Assembly (NCBI GenBank): GCA_009602725.1
Contig: WELB01000028.1
Span: 541,715 to 605,714, forward strand
Length of the DNA stretch: 64,000 bases
Direction: 5' to 3'
Source: Spirogloea muscicola
Taxonomy: Eukaryota > Streptophyta > Zygnematophyceae > Spirogloeales > Spirogloeaceae
Part shown: piece after piece, positions 12,962 to 25,135 of the stretch
Numbering within the stretch: position 1 is the first letter of the stretch
Layout: each line of letters starts with the position of its first letter
The notes under the pieces: model-generated
Databases searched by the model: none
Told to the model about the DNA's origin: nothing
What the model saw: only the letters and a program-made list of their open reading frames with translations
Program-made: the position numbers and the translations under genes

Positions 12962-15163
12962 ATGGCCATCTCCGCGCCGCGCCTGGCCCTCAGGCCTGCG
13001 CCGCCGCCGCCGCCGCCGCCGCTCGCGCTGTCCGCAGCGCACTGCCGTGCGGCGGCGGCGCCGCCGACGGAGGGCCGCGCGGGCTCCATGGTCAAGGTGG
13101 CGGTCGGCCAGATGACGGCGTCGGGCGACCCGGATGCCAACTTCCGGGTCTGCCGTGGCCTCGCACTGGTGCGCACGAAGGGCCTTGACAGTGCTCAAAG
13201 AGGGTCCTATCGTTTGAGCTAGCTTGATCTGAGAGGTTTCGTGCATGCGCTGCTTCTGAGGACACCTAGGCAGAGGTACCTGCGATGCCAATAGGTTGGC
13301 GCTGCTGCACTTGCCGTACCAGGAAGCTGCCGCAGCGGATGCCAAGCTGCTCAGCCTGCCAGAGTGCTTCTCGTTCATCGGTGCCCGGGACGGCGAGTCT
13401 TTAGCAAGGGCCGAAGCTCTGGACGGATCGGTGATGCAGCGGTACCAGGCTTTGGCCAGGTGAGCATGTTGTTTATGACAACTCCTGTCTGAGCCAATGC
13501 TACGCCCTCTTGGCCGATCAACCCCCGAAAAGCTTGAAGCGTGCAGCCGCTGATAAATAGTCTTGAATGTACTTGGATAATGAAGAAATTAGTCTGTCTG
13601 AACCACTCATTGACTTCCCTGTGCAGGGAGACGGGCATTTGGCTGGCCCTTGGGGGCTTCCAGGAGATTGGGCCAGATAGCTCGCATCTGTACAATTCTC
13701 ATGTAATCCTCGACAGCGAAGGCTCCATTCGTGCTTGCTATCGTAAGATCCACTTGTGAGCGCCTGAACATACATACTGCGCTCTTGGAGGGAATAGCCG
13801 TATATGGAGCATCGGCTATGAAGTAATACAATGCACCGTCTGCACAGACTTGCACTCTCTAATCTGTAGGTAGAATACTGTAGGTAGAATACCGCCTTTG
13901 TAAGCTTGTAGATGCATGCAGCCTACACAGATTGGCTGAAAGAGCAATTCAATTGGTGAAGAGAGCCCTTGTTGAGCTATGTGCATCCAGGTTTGACCTT
14001 GACATCCCTGGACAAACCCGCTTGAAAGAAAGCAACTCAACAGCAGCGGGCGACGAAGTCATGGCAGTTGACAGCCCTGCTGGCCGACTTGGTTTGACAA
14101 TATGCTATGATCTTCGCTTCCCTGAGCTTTACCAGCGACTGAGATATTGCGAGGATGCTGAGGTAGGTATCAGCAGTCTGCCAACTGTAAATGAGGACCT
14201 CTGAAGAGAGCTGTTATTCTAATCATTGTCCAATAAGATCTCCTCTGTGCTGGTTGGGGTGGACATGAAGTCATGCATACTAGCTGCAACATCAAAAGGT
14301 CTAACGTCCGATTGATGCAGCACCATCAATTCATGAATGATGTACAAGACATTGATCACATATCTTGGGTCATTAAGAAGCAGTGAGTTGTGACCCTCAA
14401 GGTCATGTGCTAATTTTACAGATACTCCTCGTCCCGTCAGCGTTTACCAAGAAAACGGGAGAGGCACATTGGGAAGTTCTCCTTCGAGCACGTGCTATAG
14501 AATGTCAATGTTATGTGAGTGAAATCTTCCGCTGCTCATTCATCACAGGGGCTGGTGACAGTGCTCTTTGATGTGCCTGCATTGATATGCCCAGCTCCAG
14601 GGCATTCCAGTTGACAAGTATTCGATCTGAGCATTCCTTCAACCGCAAATGAGCAGGTTGTTGCTGCTGCGCAAGCAGGGAGGCACAATGATCGCAGAGA
14701 AAGTTTCGGCCATGCTCTGATCATTGACCCTTGGGGTAATGTAATAGCTCGCTGCGAAGGTATAGCTGCATGCCGTCTCCTGACAAGCATTTTCCTGCAG
14801 TGGCTGAGCGAACGAATTCTGAGAAGGATGTGTATTTGTGAGCCTCTTCTATGCTCATGTGGATGACATGTTTGCTTGCGCCCTGCTGGCAGATCCTCTG
14901 GCCACAGGCATTGCTGTGGCTGACATTGATCACGACTTCCTTACCTCAGTCCGGACAAACATACCTGTAGAGCAGGTGCAAGCACAATACCCCGGCCTTA
15001 TTATGACAATATATGTGAAATCTGCCGTTACTGTCAGTGCACATTTTTGTCAGTGTCTTGACTGGCTGGGAGCTTTCCAAGTGACTCACGAATTGTATTT
15101 ATGACATAACAGCACCGGCGCTATGACATATACGGGATGAGAAGGTCAGATGCCAGAATGTGA
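12962..15163 (+). CDS. Nitrilase-superfamily amidase (Nit1/NLP1-like, deaminated glutathione amidase)
   Basis: Carbon-nitrogen hydrolase. Members of this branch hydrolyse deaminated glutathione, a metabolite-repair reaction. Exons: 12962-13168, 13323-13459, 13627-13755, 13991-14162, 14422-14514, 14657-14759, 14893-14975 and 15113-15163; 975 nt in all, exactly 324 codons plus stop. The catalytic triad is visible: Glu in [10 protein letters not shown], Lys in CYRKIHLFD, and Cys in [14 protein letters not shown]. Other family blocks are [51 protein letters not shown] and the C-terminal RRYDIYG. The first ~45 residues are Ala/Pro/Arg-rich and precede a second Met at the domain start, which fits an organelle transit peptide with possible dual targeting (inference). 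It is divergent from CP12 and convergent with the USP gene. Confidence 0.92.
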
Positions 15164-15598
15164 CAAATCTTCGAATCCTCTGAGCTCTGTAATTTTCATA
15201 CCGGCAATGGTGTTGTAGCAGTATCCAAGTCAACATAGCCAATAGTCAACTTCAGCAGAGTCATAGCTAGTGCCCCCCTCATACTCTTGCAAGAATATTG
15301 CAACCAGCTGTACTCTATCAGACCTTGCATAACTAGTGGTCATGCTTGTACCATGCCAACCGTCAAGTCGCCTAGTAAACTTCTTGTCAAGGGCCTGCCA
15401 CTGTACAGAAGGGATTGAAATAGTACTTTGGTAACAAACCCATGCAAACTAAATCATCATGACTTCCCGATTTAAATGATTACCTTGCTATATGCCGAAG
15501 ACAATTTGCAACAAGACGTGTGCCAGGAGTATCTTGCAATACACTGCATGCTATATGTTCATACTGGCAGTGGCCTCTTCGAGCAAGCTGCCTATGCA
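15164..15598. other. Convergent 3' intergenic region
   Basis: About 435 bases between the nitrilase stop and the USP stop. It is more AT-rich than its surroundings, as expected for two 3' untranslated regions. No further feature seen. Confidence 0.4.
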
Positions 15599-17007
15599 TC
15601 ACGCCAAAAAAGCCTTTACAACGAGGACAGGGCAATGAGCAAGATGTACGCAGTAGTCACTAACACTCCCAATCAACAACCTGGAGATAGAAACAAGTCT
15701 TTAGAAAAGCGACCGGCATTTAATAAGCAAAGTTACTCCCGTGCATTCAAAGAGTTACGCAGCCTGCAAAGCGTGTGGGCTTGATAGCTTCCACGTCATC
15801 TCCGCTGCTATTTTACAATAAGAACTGTCAACCTGCAACAGAAGTCGAGTATGCTGCCCACTCTTGCAACTTTTTTCCACATGTACACGGATATGATGAG
15901 AGGGAACAAGCACGGAGCTGGCGTTAAAGAAGCAAGTACCTTGAAAATGTACCTCGCTCATGAGAACCCAGAACAAGCAAGTCCGCCTTCATGGCAATGG
16001 CAGCCATACAAAGGCTTTCCCCTGCATCTCCCACTGCGACCTCTCCGGTTGCATCAACCTGGGAAATGGAGCAGAGGCAGATGACTGTACAGGACATATC
16101 CTTGTCACAGTCCCCCGCATCTGATGCCCTCTCTCAGCCTGCAGCAAGCAAGTGTTTGGATCATATCTAGCTCCATTACACTAAAGACCTGCCAACCGGG
16201 GCTACCACGTGTACGCAGGGGCCAAACTTGTGGCCGTGACGTCCTGGAAAGGTGGTGCTGGGCTCTCATCTCAAGCATGGGCATTCACCTGCCTTAGCAA
16301 GCAGGAGCTGATGGCTTCCTTCATCAAGTTGTTCGCCTCCAGTGACCGGCTTGTCTCGGGCAAGTGCACAGCACTGGCAGACAAGGGGAAGGCTGCCAAG
16401 GAAACATGTGAATGAAGTCCAATGCAGTTCATGTTGGGGTAATTTAAGGGATGTGGATTCAGCGAGGAGGATGCCTTTGACATCTCCCTGGTGGACAAGG
16501 CACGTTGAGTTGCTCAATGAGTCATTGGGGTTGTGCCTTCAAGGGTGTTTGATGGCTAGCTCGTGACGCTGTTGCTGCAGACTGACTTTCACTGAGTCTA
16601 GGAACATTAACGTACTGGGTGTGCCTTCCCATTAGTTGCATGCTGAAGCTTCGCATGAATCGAAGCAATGGGGCTCAAACCACGACAAATAGCCAAAGGC
16701 AGAGCGCGAGCTTTCGAGCATCTAGGAGCAAATGTCAACTGGCACCCTTATAACGATAAGGCGCTGCTGATACGCTCATGAATTGGGGACGACGCTCTGC
16801 GAGCGCGGAGCTAAGGCGGAGTGGGAGATGGGGCGCAGCACCTGGGCCGGGGTCCATGATGCTGGGGAGCGGCAGGACGTGGAGGAGGTGCAGCTCGTCG
16901 CGCGGGTCCAGCAGGAAGTCCAGCGCCCAGGCCAGCGCGGCGCGGCCGCGGCGCCCGCCGTCCAGCGCCACCAGCAGCCGCCGGCCGCGCCGCGAGCTCT
17001 CGCCCAT
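15599..17007 (-). CDS. Universal stress protein (UspA family)
   Basis: Four exons on the minus strand: 17007-16842, 16392-16289, 16058-15940 and 15680-15599. They sum to 471 nt, giving 156 aa, the usual length of a single-domain USP. The first exon has the beta1-alpha1 signature GRRLLVALDGG...ALAWALDFLL and HLLHVLPLPS. The third has DAGESLCMAAIAMKADLLVLGSH, and the third/fourth exon junction rebuilds the ATP-binding motif G-SHERG...LIGSVSDYCVHLAHCPVLVV. This matches the G-2x-G-9x-G(S/T) pattern of ATP-binding USPs. The ATG at 17005-17007 lies only 20 bases from the assembly gap, so promoter and any 5' exon are unseen. Plant and algal USPs respond to stress; the specific role here is unknown. 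The second exon is the least conserved part and the least certain. Confidence 0.85.
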
Positions 17008-17026
17008 GCCCGCCGCCGCGCCCGCC

Positions 17027-17551
17027 NNNNNNNNNNNNNNNNNNNNNNNNNNNNNNNNNNNNNNNNNNNNNNNNNNNNNNNNNNNNNNNNNNNNNNNNNN
17101 NNNNNNNNNNNNNNNNNNNNNNNNNNNNNNNNNNNNNNNNNNNNNNNNNNNNNNNNNNNNNNNNNNNNNNNNNNNNNNNNNNNNNNNNNNNNNNNNNNNN
17201 NNNNNNNNNNNNNNNNNNNNNNNNNNNNNNNNNNNNNNNNNNNNNNNNNNNNNNNNNNNNNNNNNNNNNNNNNNNNNNNNNNNNNNNNNNNNNNNNNNNN
17301 NNNNNNNNNNNNNNNNNNNNNNNNNNNNNNNNNNNNNNNNNNNNNNNNNNNNNNNNNNNNNNNNNNNNNNNNNNNNNNNNNNNNNNNNNNNNNNNNNNNN
17401 NNNNNNNNNNNNNNNNNNNNNNNNNNNNNNNNNNNNNNNNNNNNNNNNNNNNNNNNNNNNNNNNNNNNNNNNNNNNNNNNNNNNNNNNNNNNNNNNNNNN
17501 NNNNNNNNNNNNNNNNNNNNNNNNNNNNNNNNNNNNNNNNNNNNNNNNNNN
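17027..17551. other. Assembly gap (525 N)
   Basis: Run of N. The left edge lies at the 5' end of the universal stress protein gene. The right edge opens inside a retroelement fragment. ORFs that span it are meaningless. Confidence 0.99.
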
Positions 17552-18080
17552 GTCTGTCGGATCTGAGGCTCCTCACTCGTACTTATTGAGTGATCCATCC
17601 TCCCCCTGTTTTACCATTGCATCCTCAGGCCCCTTTGTAGCTGCTCACCGCTCTTAGGCCCCTCTGAACCTTTGTGAATTCTTTTTGGGCTGGCTTTTCG
17701 CAGCCCTTGCCCCCATTGGGAGTGCCACTTCTTCTTTAAGTCAGGCCTCCGGCTTTCGTGGCGGCGCTCCAGCTCCCCAAGTCAGCTTGTCGGTTTTGTT
17801 TGTGCTCACCCGTGGATACTGATGTCACCTTAGGCACCTTGGTTTCGGTTTCCGTATTGTGTAGCCCTGTTTACTTTGCCCTAGACTGTGCCTGAACATT
17901 GTGTCGGCTTGAATTGGCCTCCATTTCATTTTATGCGCCCCGCGCGCCTTCTCCCAGTGAAGAAAGGGCTCGCCCATTGAGGATAGGAGCTGGACAAGCC
18001 AGCCCAAAAAAGAATGAACAAAGAACGAGAAGGGGGCCAGAGGAAGCCAGAGGAAGCGCTAAGAAACCAAAGCAGACAAA
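17552..18080. mobile_element. Retroelement C-terminal end and tails
   Basis: The first bases after the gap encode LSDLRLLTR-TY-stop, the C-terminus shared by the repeat family of this window. A plus-strand tail follows, with a GGGCTGGC...CAGCCC hairpin near 17690-17710 that ends in a CATTGGGAGTGCCACTTCTTC-like block. Around 17905-17950 is a piece of another tail type (ending GCGCGCCTTCTCCC). From about 17955 to 18060 there is a tail on the opposite strand (CGCCCATTGAGGATAGGAGC, then CCAGCCC and AATGAACAAAG). Only truncated ends are present. The stack stops just upstream of the TML-like gene, so it may overlap that promoter. Confidence 0.7.
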
Positions 18081-18251
18081 GAAAGAAAAGTGGGGGTCTT
18101 CCGACTGGGTGAGCTTCAATTCCTGCTCAGCCATTTCAGGCCGCAGCTGGGGCAAGCCCCTTCACGCCCCCACGCCCGCGGCCTCGCGCCGCCGGTCGTC
18201 AGCGGCGGCGGAGGCGGCGGCGGCGGCGGCGGCGGCGGTGAAGGCGCGGGC

Positions 18252-21200
18252 ATGGCGTGCCTGGCGCTGGCGCTGCAGCCGGAGCAAGGGCCCGACATCC
18301 TGCTGCAGACGTGAGCTCGCCCAGCGCTCGCCCTCGCCGCTCGTGCTGCGCTTCACTGCCATCACTGCCAGGTCGCGGCTCTGTTTGCCCCGCTGACTAC
18401 CGTCCTGCGGCTGGTCCTCGCGGCGGCGGCGGCGGCGGCGGCGGCGGGTGCTCGGCTCGTCAGGCGCGCGTGGTTCCCGCTGGCGCGCGCCATCGCGGCG
18501 TCGGCGAGCTTCCGGGCGACGCGCAAGGCGTACGCACTACGCGGCGAGGATGCCGCCGGGGACGATGCCAACGAGAGGTGCGCCGGCGACTCCAGATGAT
18601 ACTGGTTGACGTGCTGACAGCCGCACTCCTCTGGCTTCAGCCCTTTGCTCCGCGTGCACACAATGCACGGAAGCAGCGATTTCATAGGCCAGTTTGCAAA
18701 AGACTGGAGCCTGGAGCATCTCGGTGCATTGTCAAGGCCACAGAAGGGGTCCTTTGGACCTTGCGCTCTCACTGCTGGCCACTGAGCTCTGCTTGTGAGG
18801 CGCAACCGCTTGAAAGCTCGAAGCTCCACAGGCACTTTCATGCTCTGTTGACAATGCTGGAGCCAGATAGACTGGCTGAGTGCAGCTGGCCCTTGCTCGT
18901 TGTGTGCGGCTGCGCTCAGGCTCGGCGACGACCCCTTGGCCGCGTCAAGCGGCCAGGTCGTGGTCGGCAGTGACAATAAGTGAGAAGCCTCTCCCGGCCT
19001 GGACTGTTTGTGGGACTGAAGGATGCAGGCGAAGCAAAAAGGTCCTGGTTATTGGTGCTCTAACTTGCTGGTGTGCAGATGGATATCCATCGTGGCAAGC
19101 TCAATCGTAGTGTCCGACAAGCTCTAGTGAACACTCCTAGCACTGTGAGCTAGGACAGCAGGGTTGATCACTTTCACCGAGCCCTTGGCTTACCCCTACA
19201 CTGGTGCTGCTCGAGAGATAGGGGCTGCCACCGTTATGAGCAGCAGTATTTGTATAGGCGCTGGTGGTATGGAAACGAGTAAAAGAATCTTGCTTAAGGG
19301 CGTGTCTACTAAGGTTGAATCTTTGACCTCGCCGTGCTCTCTGAGCACAACAGCTGACAAGCCTGGGAGACCTCCAGGTATCGGGTGGTGTACCGGTTGG
19401 TAAACAGCGTGTACGTGCTTGGGATCACCAGTGCAGACGAGAGGGACATCTTCAACAACGTTTTCGACTGTGCTGCTACTGTCAACAGAGCTGTCGCCAT
19501 TCTCGTCTCCACCTGCAGGGGGGTTGACGTCACGGCCGAGAAGCTTGCTCGAAAGTACCCCGAGGTCAGAGTTTTCCAAGACGAAATGCAGATGCTCACT
19601 GTGGGCTTGCACATGTGCCATCTGCATGGCTGCATTTACTGCATTCGTGGTCTTTTGAGACACTTGTGTGCACCAAAGTGAAACTATTGTACCTACTGGA
19701 TCTTCAACGCTGGAATGATTTGCGCTGCTGCCTTGGGCTACAGGTCTACATCAGGTTGGATGCAGTGCTGGCAGGAGGCCCTGCCTTTCGCTTGGCAAAT
19801 GCTTATGCCGTTGCACAAGCTGACAGCGAGAGCAAAGCTCGAGGAGCTGAGAGCTGGAACCAAGTACGACATATATCTGTGGAGCGGCTGGCCAACATAG
19901 AGGTAAACCGTAAACCCTAAACCCAAAACCCTAAACAAGTTCTCTCTCTGCAGCCCTGCCTACGTGACCAATATTTTGCAGCTGTCCTTGCTCTCATAAA
20001 TTGGCCAACAATTGGACAGCCGAAAGCCCAAAAAATCTCACCCATGCTTTCCCACAGGAGCGGCTGTTTCAACCCATGAAAGCGCAAATCTTTGCCGCAG
20101 GTTCTTTCTTCGTCAATGTTTGAGCTTCCCAAAGAGACCCTGGCGGCTGGGGACGAGGTTGCTGCACAGCAGGCACTGCCATTTCAGCAACTGGGCAAAG
20201 ATGCTAGTCAGCCTGCAACTGAGAAGTTGGCAGCAGAATCAGACGACCCATTTGCTGCAAGCGCAATTGTGCCGGCCTCCACTGCAGACCTAGCAGGAAC
20301 ATTCAAGCGGGATGGGGCAGCCACGGCCTCAGATCCTGCAGCTCTGCTGGCAGGGCTGAAGGTTTCACCTATTGACAAGGATGCAGTTGAAAGCGTGGTG
20401 GTCACAGAGGAGGGCTTCGAGGGAGAGTATGGCGGCCTGGACTTCAACGATAGCGACCGAAATTTCCTGGGCGAGGGCTTCGGCGGAGGGGCTGCTGCTT
20501 TCGGCGGAGGCTTGGATGCCTCCGAATTTGGGGCGGAGGCTGTGAAGGAAGATGCATTCGGAGGAGGCCTAGGGGGCCTGGCGGGCAGCGGCCTCACCGG
20601 TGCACCAGGGGCTGCAGCTGGAGCTGAAGCTGCCAGGGACAAGACTGCTGCCGTGCCTATCACCGAGTTCTCAACAGCAAGCACACGTAAGGCAGACGCT
20701 TGTCTGGATCTGCAGTATCTTCCTAGTATCTCCCTGCAGGTAGAGGAGCCTTTGTGCTAGGCCGTCTCTCATCTTGGCTCGTTGATGCTTAGCCTACCTC
20801 TTTCTGTGAGCACTTCTAGCTGATTCGTGAGCTTGGTGGGTCTGGACCTCGGCCACTAGAAGGGGCACACACTTGAGTGACCTCCTTCCAAAGCTCCTCA
20901 AGGCTCCTCTCAGTCACCTTACATTGTCTCTTGCTGATTTTGTGCACTCTTTTGCATCAATAGGTGGAGCCCCTGAATTCGACCCTGGTTTGCCAACTTT
21001 GTGGATCTCCGAAGAAATCAACGCAGACTTCCGAGGAACTAGATTGCAGAGAGTGGGCTTGCACGGCACTGTCCACATGTCCCCGCCACCTCAAGCGCTG
21101 GCCACTAACAGCAGCAATGACATTGATGTCTCGTTCCGCCTCGAAGGTGCCATGGGCATTAAGGTGATTGTGGCATTTATTGCTCATCACTCATTCATAA

Positions 21201-22668
21201 TCTGAGCAATTTATTGTCAGTTTAGCAGGTTCTCCTTGTTTGCTGTTGGAAGTTTTCCCAATCCTGATGTAACGATTTGGGCATGCACATGCAGAGAGCT
21301 GCTGTCCGAAGTGCGGTGGCCAGCTCTTTAGGAGAGAACGCCTACCATGCTCGCATGGGCCCAGCAGATGAACCAACAGCTATCTTGAAGTACCAACTCC
21401 AGCCGCGTTTCTCGCCAATTCCTCTCCTCCTAAGGTTAGCAGTAAAGATAAGGTTTAATGTTATGTGTTGCTGTGATGTTCGTCAGGATATATTGACCAC
21501 ATTGACCTGCATTGACCAGCATTGATTGTCATGTGTTCCAGCCTTTGGGCCTGGGCCTTCACTCTTTCTTGCATGTCCTTCTGACTCCCTTGATCCTAGT
21601 TGTCTGCCAAAGTAGCACTCAGCTCTCTTTATTGTTGCAAACAGATTGACCACAAGGCGAGGTGACGGCTCAGTGTGTGTCATGATTCAGGTTTGTAAGA
21701 GGTTGTCGGTGATGCATAAGCCTTGGACCTTTAGCATGCATGTCTGTAGTCATGGATTATTTGGTCTATGAAGCAAGCAGCTCAAGGACTTAGTGACTAT
21801 GACCTCTACATGTGTGACAGTATGTTGCAAACCCGTACCTTACTGGTGAACTTAGAGATGTGGTCTTTACTTTGACTCTTCCAGCTGACCCGTCAACAGT
21901 AAGGATGAGCCCAAGGTGAGCTGTTCCTTGCTGATCTGAGACTCCTCGTCTTTGCGTGTTCTCTTTAATAGAGATGCCGCTGCGATGTATGATATATGGT
22001 CACTCTGGTCCTTATACATTTGCCATAAAAGACAAGTCTTTGACACATTCATGCGCGTCCATTTGGCACACAGGGGTCTGTTTGATCGAGCAACCAAAGA
22101 AGTGCGATGGCAGGTCCAACAAATCAAGGTACCTGCAAATTATCATTGGTTGAAGGGAGATTCCTTCAGACTTTCAACCTGACACTGCCAGTTGTTCTGG
22201 AGATGCATCAGCAGCACAGATCAATCTATCAATGACATTGGAGACCACGCAAGGATCACGTGCTCTTCGTTAATCAGGGTTATACTCGATGCGAGTGGTG
22301 ATTTCATTCTTTTCTGTGAAGTGGTCAATCTGGAAGGTAGTCACATCAAGGTGATATTAATCTGCTATTGGGCTTTGCAGGCACAAGATGGGCCACAGAG
22401 GCTTCGCTTGGAGATGACAAGTGAGGCCAAAGGAATTGGGCTTGCCTTTGAGGAGGATGAGGAGATCAGCAAGGGGGACAAGACAAACGAAGAAGACGAG
22501 AGACGCAATAGGCTAGAAGCTCTCAGAAACATTAAAGGCTGTGTACAGTTTTCCTTCACAGGGCAGTCACTGTCAGGAATCACACTTGCTCCAGCTGCCG
22601 AGCAGGCAGTTGTGGACTTTAATAGAGGGGAAAATAATTACAGGGCGGGGAAATTCCTCTGCTCATAG
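18252..22668 (+). CDS. TML-like muniscin, TPLATE (TSET) complex subunit
   Basis: Plant TML is the mu-homology subunit of the TPLATE complex, which drives clathrin-mediated endocytosis at the plasma membrane. Twelve exons read cleanly: 18252-18310, 18464-18577, 18920-18979, 19378-19564, 19744-19902, 20101-20686, 20964-21163, 21295-21434, 21645-21690, 21821-21915, 22074-22128 and 22381-22668. They sum to 1,989 nt, 662 aa, close to plant TML. The start ACLALALQPEQGPDILLQT is the characteristic N-terminus. The longin-like part follows with YRVVYRLVNSVYVLGITSAD and STCRGVDVTAEKLARKYPE, then YIRLDAVLAGGP. The middle is a Gly/Ala/Glu-rich linker (about residues 195-390). The mu-homology domain starts at LWISEEINADFRG and runs to the C-terminus. 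It is intact and appears functional. Confidence 0.9.
19908..19937 (+). repeat. Interstitial telomere-like repeat in an intron
   Basis: Within the TML-like gene intron that begins at 19903, a run of about four AAACCCT-like units (some degenerate, e.g. AAACCGT and AAACCC) starts a few bases after the splice donor. The unit is the complement of the plant-type telomere repeat TTTAGGG. The run is too short to be a telomere remnant for certain. Confidence 0.6.
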
Positions 22669-23960
22669 ATACGTCTACACGAATCGCAATCATGCATGTC
22701 TGTCAGACACTTTGTATATAAGGTTTCACAACGTCAAGCAGGTGAAAGAAAGAAAGGCGGGATTGCCTGTGGAGGGCAAAGAAGTCGCTGGTACAAGGCT
22801 TGCAAGTACAAAGCATACAAGCCCCCTTTTACACAAAGAGCAGCCTTTAAGATGGGGGCAGCCCAACTATATACTGAGAAACGTATCAAGGATGAGGCTA
22901 GCAATGATGCTTATAGATTGGCCCCATCGCAGGACACATAGAGGCAATAATAGATGAGAAGCAAGACAAACTGTAAGTGCTAGAAGAAGCCCTCAGATAG
23001 CAGATTGGTCAGCTACTGCGCTGCCAAACAATGCCAAGGATAGCACAGAGGAGTACGAGGCTGTGTCAGCCGTGAGAGGAGGCTGCGCTCGCTGCAAGGA
23101 TTGGGGGGGGGGTGGCGGAGGGTGGCCCGAAAGGGCGTGATATGGCCTGACCGAATGAAAGCAGGACACACCAGAGGTAGAGCACCCGCCTCCACCTCCT
23201 CGTGCCACTGCCTCAGCACAAGCTAGAACAGCAGCAGCCACCGTGCCAGCGCTTTGCTCATCTGTTCCATCATGCAGGACCAAACGGATATGCAGGATAA
23301 GCGAAACTGCTGCAGAGGTTGGAGGACGGGTATAAATAGCCTGTCAAGTTGCAAAGGAACGAGAGTTGTCTTTGATGACCCTTTTGGAGAGAGGGCTGAG
23401 GAAAGCCACGACTTCATTCTCACGAGTACACTGATTGTCGAGACCAAAAGGGAGAGACAAGGACCAAGCGAGAAGGTGGAGGCAAGGCCGTCGTGATTGA
23501 AGGAGTAGGTCCTGCTAATCGGACCGGTAGCCTCCAAGCAAAAGCTGGACACTGAACACGCTGGCAAACGAAGGAGAAGCCGAAGCACGACATAGGAGCC
23601 ACAGTGCGCCGTAGCACTGTAGTGCATGATCGCAAAGCCTGCGACTGTAGTAGGAACGATTACAGGTGCAAAGAGGACACTCACATGATTGAGGTAAGCA
23701 GATGTAGCCCGGATGCTCACACTAAATGGCAGTGCCACGTGACATCAGCACAGCTACCATCTGGAGGAGGCCGTTCCAAACACGTCGTGCATGACAATGA
23801 CCAGCGGGAAAAAGAGGCAATTGCATTTCGTTTTCGTTTGTAAAGCTCAGCCTGATTCAATCAAATCCAGCCCACTCCAATGCCTGGCAAGATTAGGTGC
23901 TGACTCAAGGTTTTAGCTCTATCTGTGGAATCTCGTATTGAGATAGTGGTAGATATCAAG
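22669..23960. other. Intergenic region, no gene recognised
   Basis: About 1.3 kb after the TML-like stop. It contains an oligo-G run (23103-23112) in a GC-rich island. ORFs up to 171 codons occur on the minus strand (23223-23738), but they show no family resemblance and no splice-consistent extension. I cannot support a gene. Confidence 0.35.
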
Positions 23961-24059
23961 AGGGATGACACTACCACCGAGGTATTGCTCCTGTCTAGTC
24001 CCACCTATCGGCATAGCCAGGTTGTATTACTTAGCCACTGAGCCACCTAGCAAAAGCCG

Positions 24060-24600
24060 TCTTCCATATGTCAACGTCGTGGGCCTCTCTTTCTGGGCTA
24101 GCTTTCAAAGCCCCCGCCCCCTCTTGGAAGAGCTCACTTTCCTGGAAATTTCTGTTTCATCTATTTTATTAAAGAAGGAATGCGGCTGCTGCTATCATTA
24201 GAGCGGCTGTAAATGCCAGCCAGGTGCACACAGAGAGTATTCGATGACTGTCTTAGCAGAGCCAAAACTTGGGGAGGAGAAATGCGGCTGCTAATATTAA
24301 AAGAGCGACTGGAAAAGCCAGCTAGATGCGTACAGGTGTTCATGACGGAGCCACAGGGTGGGCAGACAGGGCGCTCTTAGTACCCCCGTGTCAGCAGTAG
24401 CAAGTCAGATGAGCTGAGGGGAGGAGGAGAGAAGGCATCGCCCATTGAGGATAGGGGCTGGGAATTGCCAGCCTAAGGAAGAATGAACAAAGTACGAGAA
24501 GGGGCCAGGGGAAGCACTAAGAAAATCAAGCACAAGAAGAAACTAAGCAGCTACGAAGCAATCAGTGACCCCTGCTAAGCACCCTCAGGTCAAAGAAATT
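24060..24600. mobile_element. Stack of retroelement tails
   Basis: Three tail pieces without coding sequence. On plus at 24085-24150: GGGCTAGC...AAGCCC followed by a GGAAGAGCTCACTTTCC-like end. On minus at 24196-24425: two copies of the AGAGCGGCTG...GCCAGC hairpin, running into a reverse-complement end of the ORF (the complement of CTGACACGGGGGTACTAAG). On minus at about 24430-24590: a CGCCCATTGAGGATAGGGGC...GCCAGCC hairpin tail, followed by the stop region of the next minus-strand copy. They look like successive truncated insertions. Confidence 0.65.
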
Positions 24601-25135
24601 TGGCTCCTGGAAGCGGGCCCCTGGCCAGAGCCAGAGGCAGCAGCGAGAGCTCTTCCAGCAAGCAGGTGCAACGCGCGGGCCATTGTCCTCTGCAGCGAGA
24701 CGGCCAAGCGCGTGCGGTACACCTGCGCTAGCGACCCAGCTGCATGAAAGTCCACCGGCTCCCCATGGAAGCGGCGGACGATGGCGTGACGGGAGAGCTG
24801 GTTGAGCAGCTCGAGCAACCGAGCACCCAAAGCCCCGTGCGTGTCGATGGCGAGCGGGAAGAACACTTCCCGCGGGTGATCTGCGTATTTTAGCTCCTTG
24901 GCCCGAGCGGCGCAAGCTACCGCATACCCAGCCTTGGAGGTGCGGGGCGTGTGCGGTCGTCGGAGCAACCCCCGCTGCGCAAGCCAGAGGTGGCTGCTGC
25001 AAGGGCGCGACCGGCCCGGCGGTGCAAAGCAAGAAGAAGTGGCTCTCCCAATGGAGGCAAGGGCTGTGAAAGCCCAGCCCGACCCGAAAGCCCAGCCCAG
25101 CCCAGCCCGAAAGACTAGACAAAGGTCCGAAGGGG
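24562..25135 (-). mobile_element. Retroelement fragment with rearranged C-terminal ORF
   Basis: Read on minus, this copy encodes AKELKYADHPREVFFPLAID, THGALGARLLELLNQLSRHA, an AGSLAQVYRTRLAVSLQR block and a C-terminus reaching the usual stop region near 24565. Upstream of the ADHP block it is joined to a piece of another copy's C-terminus (LCTAGPVAPLQQPPLACAAG in one frame, LHRRAGRALAAA in the native frame). That piece is preceded in turn by a GGGCTGGGCTTTCACAGCCC hairpin tail. It is a mosaic of at least two truncated copies. No intact long ORF remains. Confidence 0.7.

Noticed and set aside
16735-17598. Long ORFs on both strands across the second gap
   Set aside because: Mostly N. Only the part below 17007 on minus is real, and it is spliced (universal stress protein).
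20737-20790. An extra small TML exon after the acceptor at 20739
   Set aside because: No donor keeps the frame; joining 20686 directly to 20964 gives a continuous conserved sequence and an exact codon total.
22690-23740. Possible gene after TML (ORFs at 22696-22941 and 23223-23738)
   Set aside because: Low-complexity translations, no conserved motifs, no coherent splice chain.
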